DNA of 20,150 nucleotides from JASMHC01 sp042092935 (GTDB lineage Bacteria; Pseudomonadota; Alphaproteobacteria; Rhodobacterales; Rhodobacteraceae): positions 1 through 20,150 of the forward strand of contig JBELFK010000037.1 in the NCBI GenBank assembly GCA_042092935.1. The letters run 5' to 3'. The notes below the pieces were generated by a model that ran no database searches, was not told the origin of the DNA, and worked only from the letters and a program-made list of their open reading frames with translations. Below, in pieces: positions 13,400 to 20,150 of this stretch. Position 1 is the first letter of the stretch; each line of letters opens with the position of its first letter. Made by a program: the position numbers and the translations under genes.

Positions 13400-13807
13400 T
13401 CAGGATTTGATTTCATTGCAGTCAAAGATAACCGGTCCGAGTGGTCGGAATTGGTTTTGCTGCATTGTCACATTCGCAACCGTGTTGTCTTCGCGAAAGA
13501 CGATTTCGTAAACAACGTAGTGGTTCTTGCCGGCGGAATCCTTGGTGCGAAAGCTGGCCCTTGTTTTGCTGGCCGAAGAGCTTTCAATCTCGATAAAGAA
13601 GTCATCCCCAAACTGGAGATTCTCGTCGTTCACAATAAACGCCTCGGGAATCCAGGATTTGATGATCGCAAGTGCCTCGGACCGGCTTCCCTTCGCGGCG
13701 GCCAGTCCGGGGGCATAAGTCCGCACTTCGCAAAAATATGCAGCATAGACCGGTTGCGCAGCAAACCTCGCTGACATGGCGGCTGCGGCCAATAAGAGTT
13801 TTTTCAT
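13400..13807 (-). CDS. Small exported protein of unknown function
   Basis: I do not recognise this 135-residue protein. It has a clear signal peptide (MKKLLLAAAAMSARFAAQ...VYA), with likely cleavage after Ala22. The mature part is about 113 residues, mixed in character, with a Cys near each end (about 26 and 130) that may form a disulfide. A long helix-like stretch (GLAAAKGSRSEALAIIKSWIP) precedes strand-rich sequence (DDFFIEIESSS, HYVVYEIVF, NTVANVTMQQN). The ATG at 13807 is chosen because the signal peptide begins there; the frame remains open upstream to beyond 13843 but without a ribosome site. It stands alone, between the flotillin terminator and tRNA-Leu. It is likely periplasmic. Confidence 0.75.
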   Translation of the reverse strand: MKKLLLAAAAMSARFAAQPVYAAYFCEVRTYAPGLAAAKGSRSEALAIIKSWIPEAFIVNDENLQFGDDFFIEIESSSASKTRASFRTKDSAGKNHYVVYEIVFREDNTVANVTMQQNQFRPLGPVIFDCNEIKS

Positions 13808-13915
13808 TTGAATACTCGCCTTAAAGGTTAACGAAGTATTCATCGACGAAAAATTGCGGAAACTCAACCTCAGATTGAAACTCCACTCAAAAAGTATGGA
13901 AATCCGTAGGTTAAG

Positions 13916-14001
13916 TGGTACCCAAGGCCGGACTCGAACCGGCACGATGTCTCCATCGGGGGATTTTGAATCCCCTGCGTCTACCATTCCGCCACTTGGG
14001 C
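13916..14001 (-). tRNA. tRNA-Leu (anticodon CAA)
   Basis: An 86-base class II tRNA with encoded CCA. On the minus strand: acceptor GCCCAAG pairing with CTTGGGT, so that 1-72 is a G-U pair; D arm GCG/CGC; anticodon stem GGGGA/TCCCC around loop TTCAAAA, giving anticodon CAA (13966-13968 on the plus strand), which reads UUG. The long variable arm is CGATG/CATCG, and the T arm is GCCGG-TTCGAGT-CCGGC. A73 and CCA follow. Leu identity is supported by the class II variable arm and A73. It is a single gene. Confidence 0.97.
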
Positions 14002-14046
14002 ACGCTGATGAGCCTCGCCAAAGGATCGAGTCTCGGCGTAGGCGCT

Positions 14047-14075
14047 GTGTTAGTAAAGATTCGCGGCAAGGTAAA
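14047..14075 (-). promoter_or_regulatory. Weak promoter candidate for tRNA-Leu
   Basis: The minus strand reads TTTACC (14070-14075), a 17-bp spacer and TAACAC (14047-14052), about 45 bp upstream of the tRNA 5' end. A low-certainty assignment by eye. Confidence 0.25.
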
Positions 14076-14144
14076 GCCACGACTTTCGGTTAGCCGCAGG
14101 ATTATTTGAATGGTCGCAATACACGGATGAAACGCTCTCAACGG

Positions 14145-14173
14145 TTTTCTAACCCTCTTAGGTACGCTATGGG
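14145..14173 (+). promoter_or_regulatory. Weak promoter candidate for the DedA-like/dsbB operon
   Basis: TTTTCT (14145-14150), a 17-bp spacer and TATGGG (14168-14173), 29 bp before the start codon. Low certainty. No other element is clear in the 201-bp gap between the tRNA and this gene. Confidence 0.25.
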
Positions 14174-14202
14174 AGATAAAACACATTTTAGGGCAGAGCA
14201 GC

Positions 14203-14781
14203 ATGATTAAATCGCTTTACGACTGGACGATGAATCTGGCGTCCCATCCCCGCGCAATCTGGGCGCTGGCCGTCATCGCGTTCATTGAGGCCTCGTTCTT
14301 CCCGATCCCACCGGATGTGCTGATGATCCCGCTCATCCTGGCGCAACCCAAACGCGCGTGGTTGATTGCGACGGTGGCCCTTGTTGCCTCGATCGCGGGT
14401 GGGCTGTTGGGCTACGCCATCGGGGCGTTTTTCTACGAATCCATCGGTGCGCCGATCCTTGAAAGCCTCGGGAAAGGCGATGCGGTTCTTGAGTTCAACG
14501 ACCGTTTCAACGATGTCAGCTTCTGGGCGGTTCTGATCGCTGGTGTGACCCCCTTCCCGTTCAAGGTTATCACAATCCTGTCGGGCTGGACGGCCATGCC
14601 GCTTGGGATTTTCATCACGACGGCGATCATCGCCCGCGTGCTTCGCTTCTTCGTCGTGGCCGCATTGCTGTGGAAATATGGCGCTCCGATTCGCGATTTC
14701 ATCGAGAAAAGACTTGGGCTAATGTTCATCCTGTTTGTCGCCGTTTTGCTCGGCGGGTTCTATCTGGTGAAATTCCTATGA
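14203..14781 (+). CDS. DedA/YqaA-type (SNARE-associated, VTT-domain) membrane protein
   Basis: The 192-residue inner-membrane protein is of the VTT/DedA superfamily, whose members are tied to lipid carrier flipping and envelope integrity. Motifs include FIEASFFPIPPDVLMIPL at about 28-45, where the acidic residue and paired prolines are typical, and GVTPFPFKVITILSG at about 114-128. Hydrophobic spans cover about 17-35, 52-75, 105-125, 130-155 and 170-190, with the re-entrant pattern of the family. The short form fits YqaA better than the longer DedA proteins. The ATG at 14203 has only a modest site (AGGG, GAG). The stop codon overlaps the dsbB start (ATGA), so the two are translationally coupled. 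The substrate is unknown. Confidence 0.85.
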   Translation: MIKSLYDWTMNLASHPRAIWALAVIAFIEASFFPIPPDVLMIPLILAQPKRAWLIATVALVASIAGGLLGYAIGAFFYESIGAPILESLGKGDAVLEFNDRFNDVSFWAVLIAGVTPFPFKVITILSGWTAMPLGIFITTAIIARVLRFFVVAALLWKYGAPIRDFIEKRLGLMFILFVAVLLGGFYLVKFL

Positions 14782-15239
14782 CGCGTAACGGCTGGATTAT
14801 CCTTGCGACGGTTGGATCGCTTTCTTTGATGCTTGGTGCCTGGGGCTTTGAATACATTGGTGGCTATCCACCCTGTAAGCTGTGCTATTGGCAGCGCTGG
14901 CCGCATCTGGCGGCAATTGCAATTGGCGTGATCGCGCTGCTTGGCTTGCCCTGGCTTGCGTGGTTTGGCGCGCTGGCTGCGGCGACGACGTCGGGCATCG
15001 GTATCTATCACACGGGTGTCGAGCGCGCTTGGTGGCAAGGGCCAACCAGTTGCACCAGCAGCGGCATTGATTTGGGCGCCATGACGGGTGCCGATCTTCT
15101 GGCAATCGAAGGCCCCAAACTTGTGCTTTGTGACGAGGTTGCCTGGGCGCTGTTTGGCATGTCGATGGCCAGTTGGAACGCTGTTTTTTCAGGTATTTTG
15201 CTGATTTTCTGGCTGCGCGCCGCGCGGAGTCCGTTTTAA
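14778..15239 (+). CDS. dsbB: Disulfide bond formation protein DsbB
   Basis: Inner-membrane quinone reductase that reoxidises DsbA and so drives disulfide formation in the periplasm. The 153-residue protein has the two required cysteine pairs: Cys33/Cys36 in PPCKLCYWQRW, and Cys92 with Cys118 in the second periplasmic loop (PTSCTSS and LVLCDE). Four membrane helices are at about 5-25, 43-60, 62-80 and 128-147. The QRW motif after the first pair is typical of DsbB. The start is the ATG at 14778, which overlaps the upstream stop; a longer in-frame extension to 14670 lies inside the DedA-like gene and is rejected. No dsbA is in the window. Several exported proteins encoded here have cysteine pairs that could be clients. 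Confidence 0.93.
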   Translation: MTRNGWIILATVGSLSLMLGAWGFEYIGGYPPCKLCYWQRWPHLAAIAIGVIALLGLPWLAWFGALAAATTSGIGIYHTGVERAWWQGPTSCTSSGIDLGAMTGADLLAIEGPKLVLCDEVAWALFGMSMASWNAVFSGILLIFWLRAARSPF

Positions 15240-15264
15240 GGCCAAAGCCTGCAAATATCTGCCA

Positions 15265-15294
15265 TTGCGCCCTATATCCTGCCTCTGATATAGT
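15265..15294 (+). promoter_or_regulatory. Candidate promoter of gyrA
   Basis: TTGCGC (15265-15270), an 18-bp spacer and TATAGT (15289-15294), with a leader of about 40 bases. A second TATAGT lies at 15308-15313 without a good -35 box. Confidence 0.4.
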
Positions 15295-15339
15295 CAGGCT
15301 AACAAAATATAGTGGCATTAAACCGACAAGGCAGAGCTG

Positions 15340-18078
15340 TTGAGCGATACCCCAGAAACGCCCGAAAACACGGACGAAGATCGTCCTTTGCGTCCCGTAT
15401 ACGATGGCCCGTCGATCTCGATAGAAGACGAGATGAAAACGTCTTATCTCGACTATGCGATGAGCGTGATCGTCAGCCGGGCAATTCCCGATTTGCGTGA
15501 TGGTCTTAAGCCGGTCCACCGCCGTATTCTCTATGCGATGCACGAGACCGGCAATTCGCACGATAAATCCTATCGCAAATCAGCCCGTCCCGTGGGCGAT
15601 GTCATGGGTAAATACCACCCCCACGGCGACAGCGCGATTTACGACGCGCTTGTGCGCATGGCGCAGGACTTTTCGATGTCGCTGCCATTGCTGGATGGTC
15701 AGGGCAACTTTGGCTCGATGGATGGCGATAATCCGGCGGCGATGCGCTACACCGAAGTGCGCATGGACAAGCCTGCGGCATCGCTTCTGGCGGACATTGA
15801 AAAAGACACGGTTGATTTCCAAGACAACTACGACGGCAAAGATCAGGAACCCTCGGTTCTGCCTGCCCGCTTCCCAAACATGCTGGTCAACGGGGCTGGC
15901 GGTATCGCCGTGGGCATGGCCACCAATATTCCGCCGCATAATCTCGGCGAGATCGTCGATGCGACCCTTGCCCTGATCGACAACCCTGATTTGTCGTCCG
16001 AAGACCTGATCCAATACGTTCCCGGCCCCGATTTTCCGACGGGCGGCATCATGCTTGGCCGTTCGGGCGCGCGCAAAGCCTACCTCGAAGGCCGTGGCAG
16101 CGTTATCATTCGCGCAAAAACCCACATCGAAGAAATTCGCAAGGACCGCTACGCGATTGTCGTCGATGAAATCCCCTATCAGGTGAACAAGGCCTCGATG
16201 ATCGAAAAGATCGCCGAGGCCGCGCGGGACAAGAAGATCGAATCCGTCGCGCACGTGCAGGACGAAAGCGACCGCAACGGCGTCCGCGTCGTTGTCGAGC
16301 TGAAACGCGATGCCACGCCCGATGTGGTTTTGAACCAATTGTTCCGATTCACGCCGATGCAAACCTCGTTCGGGTGCAACATGCTGGCCCTCAACGGCGG
16401 CCGCCCCGAAACCTTGACGCTGCATCGCTTCCTGTCGTGTTTCATTGATTTCCGCGAAGAGGTCGTTGCCCGCCGGACAGCGTTTGAGTTGCGCAAAGCG
16501 CGTGAGCGCAGCCATATCCTTTGCGGTTTGGCCGTCGCGGTCAGTAATGTGGACGAGGTTGTGGCGACCATTCGTGCCTCGGCCGACGCCGCCGAAGCCC
16601 GCGAAAAGCTGATGACCCGCCGGTGGCCGGCCGCGGAGATTGCCGAATACATCCGCTTGATCGACGATCCGGGACATACCGTAAACGAAGATGGCACCTA
16701 TTATCTGTCGGAAACCCAAGCCCGCGCAATCCTAGAGCTTCGCCTGCAACGCCTGACCCAGATTGGCGTCAAGGAAGTGACTGACGAGCTGCAAGAGCTT
16801 GCCGGAAAGATCAAAGAATACCTGACGATCCTCGGCTCGCGTGAGCGGATCATGGGCATTATTGCCGACGAGCTGCGCGAAGTTCGCGCAAGTTTCGCCG
16901 TCGATCGTCGCACCGAGATCGTCGATTGGTCTGGCGACATGGAAGACGAAGACCTGATCGAGCGTGAAGACATGGTCGTGACCGTCACCCAGTCGGGCTA
17001 TATCAAACGCACAGCGCTTGCCGATTTCCGCGCACAAAAACGCGGCGGCAAAGGGCTGAGCGGCATGTCCACCAAGGACGATGACGTCGTGACGACCTTG
17101 TTCGTCGCCAATACCCATACCCAACTGTTGTTTTTCACAACCGACGGCATGGTCTACAAGCTGAAGACATGGCGTCTGCCGCTTGGCGGGCGCACCGCCA
17201 AGGGCAAAGCAATCGTCAACATCCTGCCAATTCCAAGTGGCGTTTCCATCGCAGCAATCATGCCGGTCGATGTGCCGGATGAGGAATGGGAAAACCTGCA
17301 AATCGTCTTTGCCACCACCGGAGGCGACGTGCGTCGCAACCGCCTGTCGGATTTCACCAATGTGCGGCGCAACGGCAAAATTGCGATGAAATTGCCCGAG
17401 GATGGCTCGGTTCGGTTGGTCAACGCCCGGATTTGTTCCGAAGACGACGACATCATGCTGGTGACCAATTCTGGCCGCGCAATTCGCTTTAAGACCACCG
17501 ATTTGCGCGTCTTCAACTCGCGCGAGTCAACGGGCGTTCGCGGGATCCGGCTTTCTGGCGACGACTGCGTCGTCTCGATGTCGGTTATTCGTCACTCGGA
17601 GGCGACGCCCGAAGAACGTGTGGCCTATTTGAAAATGCGCCGCGCGATTGCCGGTTTGACCGACGAGGCAGGCGATAGCGATGAAGAAGCCGTCGCGGAT
17701 ATGGCACTATCACAAGAGCGCTACGCCGAAATGTCCGCCGCTGAGAACCTGATCCTGACCATCACCGAACAGGGCGCGGGCAAGCTAAGCTCAAGCCACG
17801 ACTACCCCGTTCGGGGTCGCGGAGGCATGGGTGTTGCCGCTATGGACAAAGCCATGCGCGGCGGTGACCTCGTGGCGTCTTTCCCCGTCGAGATGGACGA
17901 TCAAATCATGCTGGCAACGTCAAAAGGCCAGTCAATTCGGGTGCCCGTCGAAGGCATATCCTTCCGCTCGCGCAGCGCTGGCGGGGTGAAAGTCTTTAAC
18001 ACAGGAAAAGGCGAAGTTGTCGTCTCGGTTGCATGGATCGCCGATCAAGGCGATGATGACGACGCAGAAGAAGAATAA
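15340..18078 (+). CDS. gyrA: DNA gyrase subunit A
   Basis: The breakage-reunion subunit of DNA gyrase, which introduces negative supercoils with GyrB. It has 912 residues, against about 875 in E. coli. The catalytic Tyr137 lies in AMRYTEV next to Arg136. The quinolone region GDSAIYD (96-102) keeps the sensitive-type Ser98 and Asp102. The GyrA box, QKRGGKG, is present in the C-terminal wrapping domain. An extra segment of about 45 residues in the C-terminal domain (YLKMRRAIAG...AEMSAAEN) and the acidic tail GDDDDAEEE account for much of the added length. The start is TTG at 15340: the frame is closed by a stop at 15319, AAGG lies eight bases upstream, and MSDTPE is a plausible family N-terminus. 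The next Met is at residue 32, inside the conserved region. gyrB is not nearby, as is usual in this group. Confidence 0.98.
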   Translation: MSDTPETPENTDEDRPLRPVYDGPSISIEDEMKTSYLDYAMSVIVSRAIPDLRDGLKPVHRRILYAMHETGNSHDKSYRKSARPVGDVMGKYHPHGDSAIYDALVRMAQDFSMSLPLLDGQGNFGSMDGDNPAAMRYTEVRMDKPAASLLADIEKDTVDFQDNYDGKDQEPSVLPARFPNMLVNGAGGIAVGMATNIPPHNLGEIVDATLALIDNPDLSSEDLIQYVPGPDFPTGGIMLGRSGARKAYLEGRGSVIIRAKTHIEEIRKDRYAIVVDEIPYQVNKASMIEKIAEAARDKKIESVAHVQDESDRNGVRVVVELKRDATPDVVLNQLFRFTPMQTSFGCNMLALNGGRPETLTLHRFLSCFIDFREEVVARRTAFELRKARERSHILCGLAVAVSNVDEVVATIRASADAAEAREKLMTRRWPAAEIAEYIRLIDDPGHTVNEDGTYYLSETQARAILELRLQRLTQIGVKEVTDELQELAGKIKEYLTILGSRERIMGIIADELREVRASFAVDRRTEIVDWSGDMEDEDLIEREDMVVTVTQSGYIKRTALADFRAQKRGGKGLSGMSTKDDDVVTTLFVANTHTQLLFFTTDGMVYKLKTWRLPLGGRTAKGKAIVNILPIPSGVSIAAIMPVDVPDEEWENLQIVFATTGGDVRRNRLSDFTNVRRNGKIAMKLPEDGSVRLVNARICSEDDDIMLVTNSGRAIRFKTTDLRVFNSRESTGVRGIRLSGDDCVVSMSVIRHSEATPEERVAYLKMRRAIAGLTDEAGDSDEEAVADMALSQERYAEMSAAENLILTITEQGAGKLSSSHDYPVRGRGGMGVAAMDKAMRGGDLVASFPVEMDDQIMLATSKGQSIRVPVEGISFRSRSAGGVKVFNTGKGEVVVSVAWIADQGDDDDAEEE

Positions 18079-18119
18079 GTCGCGCCCAGAATGTGCGGCA
18101 GAAAATTGAGGACAGTGTT

Positions 18120-18848
18120 ATGAAAAAGCGACTCATTGTGCCGCTCATTCTGGCCGCGACAAGCGCGAGCGCAGACGAAACGGCCTACAACGTTCAGTTC
18201 CAAAGGGCGCAGGACGCAACCGGTTCGGGGTATACGCAGATGGCCTCGGGCTCGTTTGCCTATCAATGGGATCGCACGATCACGGTCCAGGCAGACACCG
18301 CGATCAACCGTATGAGCGACGGGACGCAGAACGACACCTCGCTCGGGCTGCATGCATCTTACAATCTGACGCCAGAGTTTCGGATCGGTGGTTATGTCGG
18401 CTGGGAAGAGTTTCACTTTGAACCCAGCAACTTCATCTACCACGGGTTCGAGTTTGAATATGCAATCGACAGCGGATCGGTTTCGGTTTTTGGTGGCAAA
18501 AACGGCGACGACGGGTTTCCGGCGTCTGACAACGTGGCCTTCGGAGCCGAGGTGAGACTGCCCGCCAGCGATTACCTGACCTTGGTTGGCCGCGGTCTGA
18601 TGCGCGACAATGACGCCTTGGATCTACTCACAACCATCGTCGGCGCGGGCATCGATTACGAAATGCCCAACGGCGTGACGTTGAACGGCGAACTGGCGAC
18701 ATGGAACCGCAAACAGTCCGGGGCACTCTATGATGACGGGCTGTCAATCACGCTGGGCGCTAGCCTGAACGTTGACCGCAATGGCATTCTGATGCCTCAA
18801 CGCAACAGTGTTGCGAATACATTCGGCTCAGATCTCCGGTTCCCATAA
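18120..18848 (+). CDS. Outer-membrane beta-barrel (porin-like) protein
   Basis: The 242-residue protein has a signal peptide (MKKRLIVPLILAATSASA), with cleavage expected after Ala18. The mature part is a run of amphipathic strands with short turns: SGSFAYQWDRTITVQADTAI, TSLGLHASYNLT, EFRIGGYVGWEEF, FEFEYAIDSGSVSVFGG, VAFGAEVRL, YLTLVGRGLM, VTLNGELATWN and LSITLGASLNV. These suggest a barrel of perhaps 8-12 strands. It ends LRFP, so the terminal aromatic residue is one position from the end rather than last, which is slightly unusual. The ATG at 18120 has GAGG eight bases upstream. It begins 41 bp after gyrA with no terminator seen between, so read-through is possible. The cargo is unknown; a small porin or an adhesion-type barrel are the options. 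Confidence 0.7.
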   Translation: MKKRLIVPLILAATSASADETAYNVQFQRAQDATGSGYTQMASGSFAYQWDRTITVQADTAINRMSDGTQNDTSLGLHASYNLTPEFRIGGYVGWEEFHFEPSNFIYHGFEFEYAIDSGSVSVFGGKNGDDGFPASDNVAFGAEVRLPASDYLTLVGRGLMRDNDALDLLTTIVGAGIDYEMPNGVTLNGELATWNRKQSGALYDDGLSITLGASLNVDRNGILMPQRNSVANTFGSDLRFP

Positions 18849-18851
18849 AGA

Positions 18852-18871
18852 AAGGGGCCAAAAGGCCCCTT
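18852..18871. terminator. Bidirectional terminator between convergent genes
   Basis: Perfect 8-bp stem (18852-18859 with 18864-18871) and AAAA loop. The minus strand continues with TTTCTTT, so it probably ends the carboxypeptidase transcript and, less strongly, the barrel gene. Confidence 0.75.
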
Positions 18872-18874
18872 CGC

Positions 18875-20150
18875 TTATACGCCGTAAATCCCGGAAAACT
18901 TGCCTTCGATGTAGGTCAAAAGCGGTTCTGCATCGGGCGCAAATCCACAGGCATGGGCGATTGTCTCTTTGGGGGAGCGCAACCCGCCGTGAACCTGCAA
19001 ATTATCGCGCAACCACGCCAAGGCTGGCGCTGTTTCGCCCTGCGCCAATTGATCGTCAAGCTGGGGCACCGCCTTTTGCAAGGCCTCAAACAGACAACCG
19101 GCATAGACATTGCCAAGGCTATAAGTCGGGAAATAGCCAAACAGGCCGACCGACCAGTGCACATCTTGCAGGCAGCCGTTCGAGGGCTTGTCAACGTTGT
19201 AGCCAAAATCCGATTTAAACCTGTCGTTCCAAGCCGCTTCAAGATCGTTGACCTGCAAGTCGCCTGACATCAACGCGCGTTCAAGAGCAAAGCGCAACAG
19301 GATGTGCAGATTATACTGAACCTCGTCGGACTCGGTGCGAATAAAGCCTTTGCCGACCCTGTTGACGGCCGCATAAAACTCGTCTTCGTCCGCGATGCCA
19401 AAATCGCCGAAGCTCACCTTCATCTGGCCGTACAGCCATCCGGTAAAGGCACGGGACCGGCCAAGCTGGTTTTCATAGATCCGGCTTTGGCTTTCATGCA
19501 CCCCCATCGAAACACCCGCACCCAGAGGCGTCAGCAGATAGGCTTTGTCGATGGATTGCTCATAGGTCGCGTGACCGACTTCGTGAATGGTTGAGTAGAT
19601 ACAGTTGAACGGATCATCATCGGACGTGCGCGTTGTGATACGGACATCCAAACCAGAGCCCGAGCTAAACGGATGCACCGCCTTGTCGATCCGTCCCTTA
19701 TTGCGATCATATCCGAAAACGTCCGCCACTTTGTCCGACAAGCCCATCTGGGCCCGGGTATCGAACAGGCCCGTGACCCCCTTGGCCTCGGGCTTTTGCC
19801 AAATTGCGTCGCGCAAAGCGACCAATCTAGGCCGCATCGCATCAAACATTGCGCTCAGGTCAGCCGCCGACGCGCCGGGCTCATAATCCTGCAACAGCGC
19901 GTCATAGGTATCGCCACCATCCGAGATCGCGGCACCTTCCTGCCGGCGCAAATCGATCACGGTTTTGAGGATTGGTAGAAACGCCGACACATCTTCATTG
20001 GCCCGTGCCTCGGCCCAAACCCCTTGGGCCTTGCTGACGGTCCGCGCGATCTCGGCGGCCAATTCACCGGGCACTTTGGTATTGCGGGCGTAGTCCTTGC
20101 GGATGATCCGCATTGTCGCCTGACCAACCTGATCCAAAGCGGCATCGTCG
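18875..20150 (-). CDS. M32-family metallocarboxypeptidase, N-terminus outside window
   Basis: Cytosolic zinc carboxypeptidase of the M32 family (thermostable carboxypeptidase 1/Taq type), which removes C-terminal residues from peptides. 425 codons are present; roughly the first 70 residues of the usual ~490-500 lie beyond the right edge. The zinc-binding HEVGH is at 19571-19585, and the HESQSRIYENQLGRS motif, which supplies a further ligand, follows. Other family landmarks are VHPF, RITTR, YGQMK and the GYFPTYSLGN stretch near the end. An apparent start at 20137 is a TTG inside the continuing frame and is not the true start. The gene is convergent with the barrel gene and shares a terminator with it. 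Identification is firm. Confidence 0.95.
   Translation of the reverse strand, partial: DDAALDQVGQATMRIIRKDYARNTKVPGELAAEIARTVSKAQGVWAEARANEDVSAFLPILKTVIDLRRQEGAAISDGGDTYDALLQDYEPGASAADLSAMFDAMRPRLVALRDAIWQKPEAKGVTGLFDTRAQMGLSDKVADVFGYDRNKGRIDKAVHPFSSGSGLDVRITTRTSDDDPFNCIYSTIHEVGHATYEQSIDKAYLLTPLGAGVSMGVHESQSRIYENQLGRSRAFTGWLYGQMKVSFGDFGIADEDEFYAAVNRVGKGFIRTESDEVQYNLHILLRFALERALMSGDLQVNDLEAAWNDRFKSDFGYNVDKPSNGCLQDVHWSVGLFGYFPTYSLGNVYAGCLFEALQKAVPQLDDQLAQGETAPALAWLRDNLQVHGGLRSPKETIAHACGFAPDAEPLLTYIEGKFSGIYGV

Noticed and set aside
14670..14777. In-frame N-terminal extension of DsbB
   Set aside because: It lies within the coding part of the DedA-like gene; the ATGA overlap at 14778 gives the normal DsbB length and topology.
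15580..16719. Minus-strand open frame of 379 codons inside gyrA
   Set aside because: Shadow frame; the plus strand encodes highly conserved gyrase sequence throughout.
20135..20137. Apparent start (TTG) of the M32 carboxypeptidase inside the window
   Set aside because: The frame continues upstream to the window edge, and the family needs about 70 more residues before this point; the codon is an internal Leu.
1..20150. Mobile elements, CRISPR arrays, prophage or defence genes
   Set aside because: No transposase, integrase, regular repeat array or phage-type gene was seen; gene content is chromosomal core with a few lineage-specific genes.

Overview
The window looks like ordinary chromosome from an alphaproteobacterium of the Rhodobacterales (Roseobacter/Rhodobacter group). 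The signs are a moderately high G+C content, an S6-S18-L9 operon without priB, a long acidic tail on L9, a YqiJ-YqiK (flotillin) pair, and GyrA, FabF, FabG and FabD sequences of alphaproteobacterial type. The assignment rests on protein character and gene order read by eye, not on a database search. No insertion sequence, phage gene, CRISPR array, integron or defence cassette is visible.

Layout. 1-3650 (minus strand) is a fatty acid synthesis block, transcribed fabD-fabG-acpP, then a divergent HisA-like TIM barrel, then fabF, which runs off the left edge. acpP has its own promoter candidate and a strong terminator, so the block is probably several transcripts. 3648-4205 (minus) is an unknown two-helix membrane protein. 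4453-5690 (plus) is rpsF-rpsR-rplI, closed by a clear terminator. A membrane fatty acid desaturase follows on the plus strand. 6724-7200 (minus) is a secreted protein resembling a PPC-type beta-sandwich, and 7341-8672 (minus) is trigger factor. 8831-10628 (minus) is a two-gene unit: a GPH-type MFS carrier followed by an exported chalcone-isomerase-like protein.

10860-13339 (plus) is a YqiJ-like membrane/OB-fold protein and a YqiK-type flotillin. A small exported protein and tRNA-Leu(CAA) lie on the minus strand at 13400-14001. 14203-15239 (plus) is a DedA/YqaA-type protein whose stop overlaps the start of dsbB. gyrA (TTG start) is followed by an outer-membrane beta-barrel candidate. The right edge holds most of a minus-strand M32 carboxypeptidase, cut off at its N-terminus.

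Themes. Much of the window concerns membrane lipid and envelope biology: fatty acid elongation, desaturation, a pair that in other bacteria often travels with lipid-modification genes, flotillin microdomains, DedA, DsbB and an outer-membrane barrel. The rest is translation, folding and topology. The observations most worth following are the HisA-like protein, which keeps one phosphate-binding half and has lost the other; a 13-bp perfect inverted repeat placed around a possible ECF-type promoter in front of the MFS/chalcone-isomerase-like pair; and the long acidic linker in the YqiJ-like protein. I see no clear candidate for a wholly new multi-gene system.
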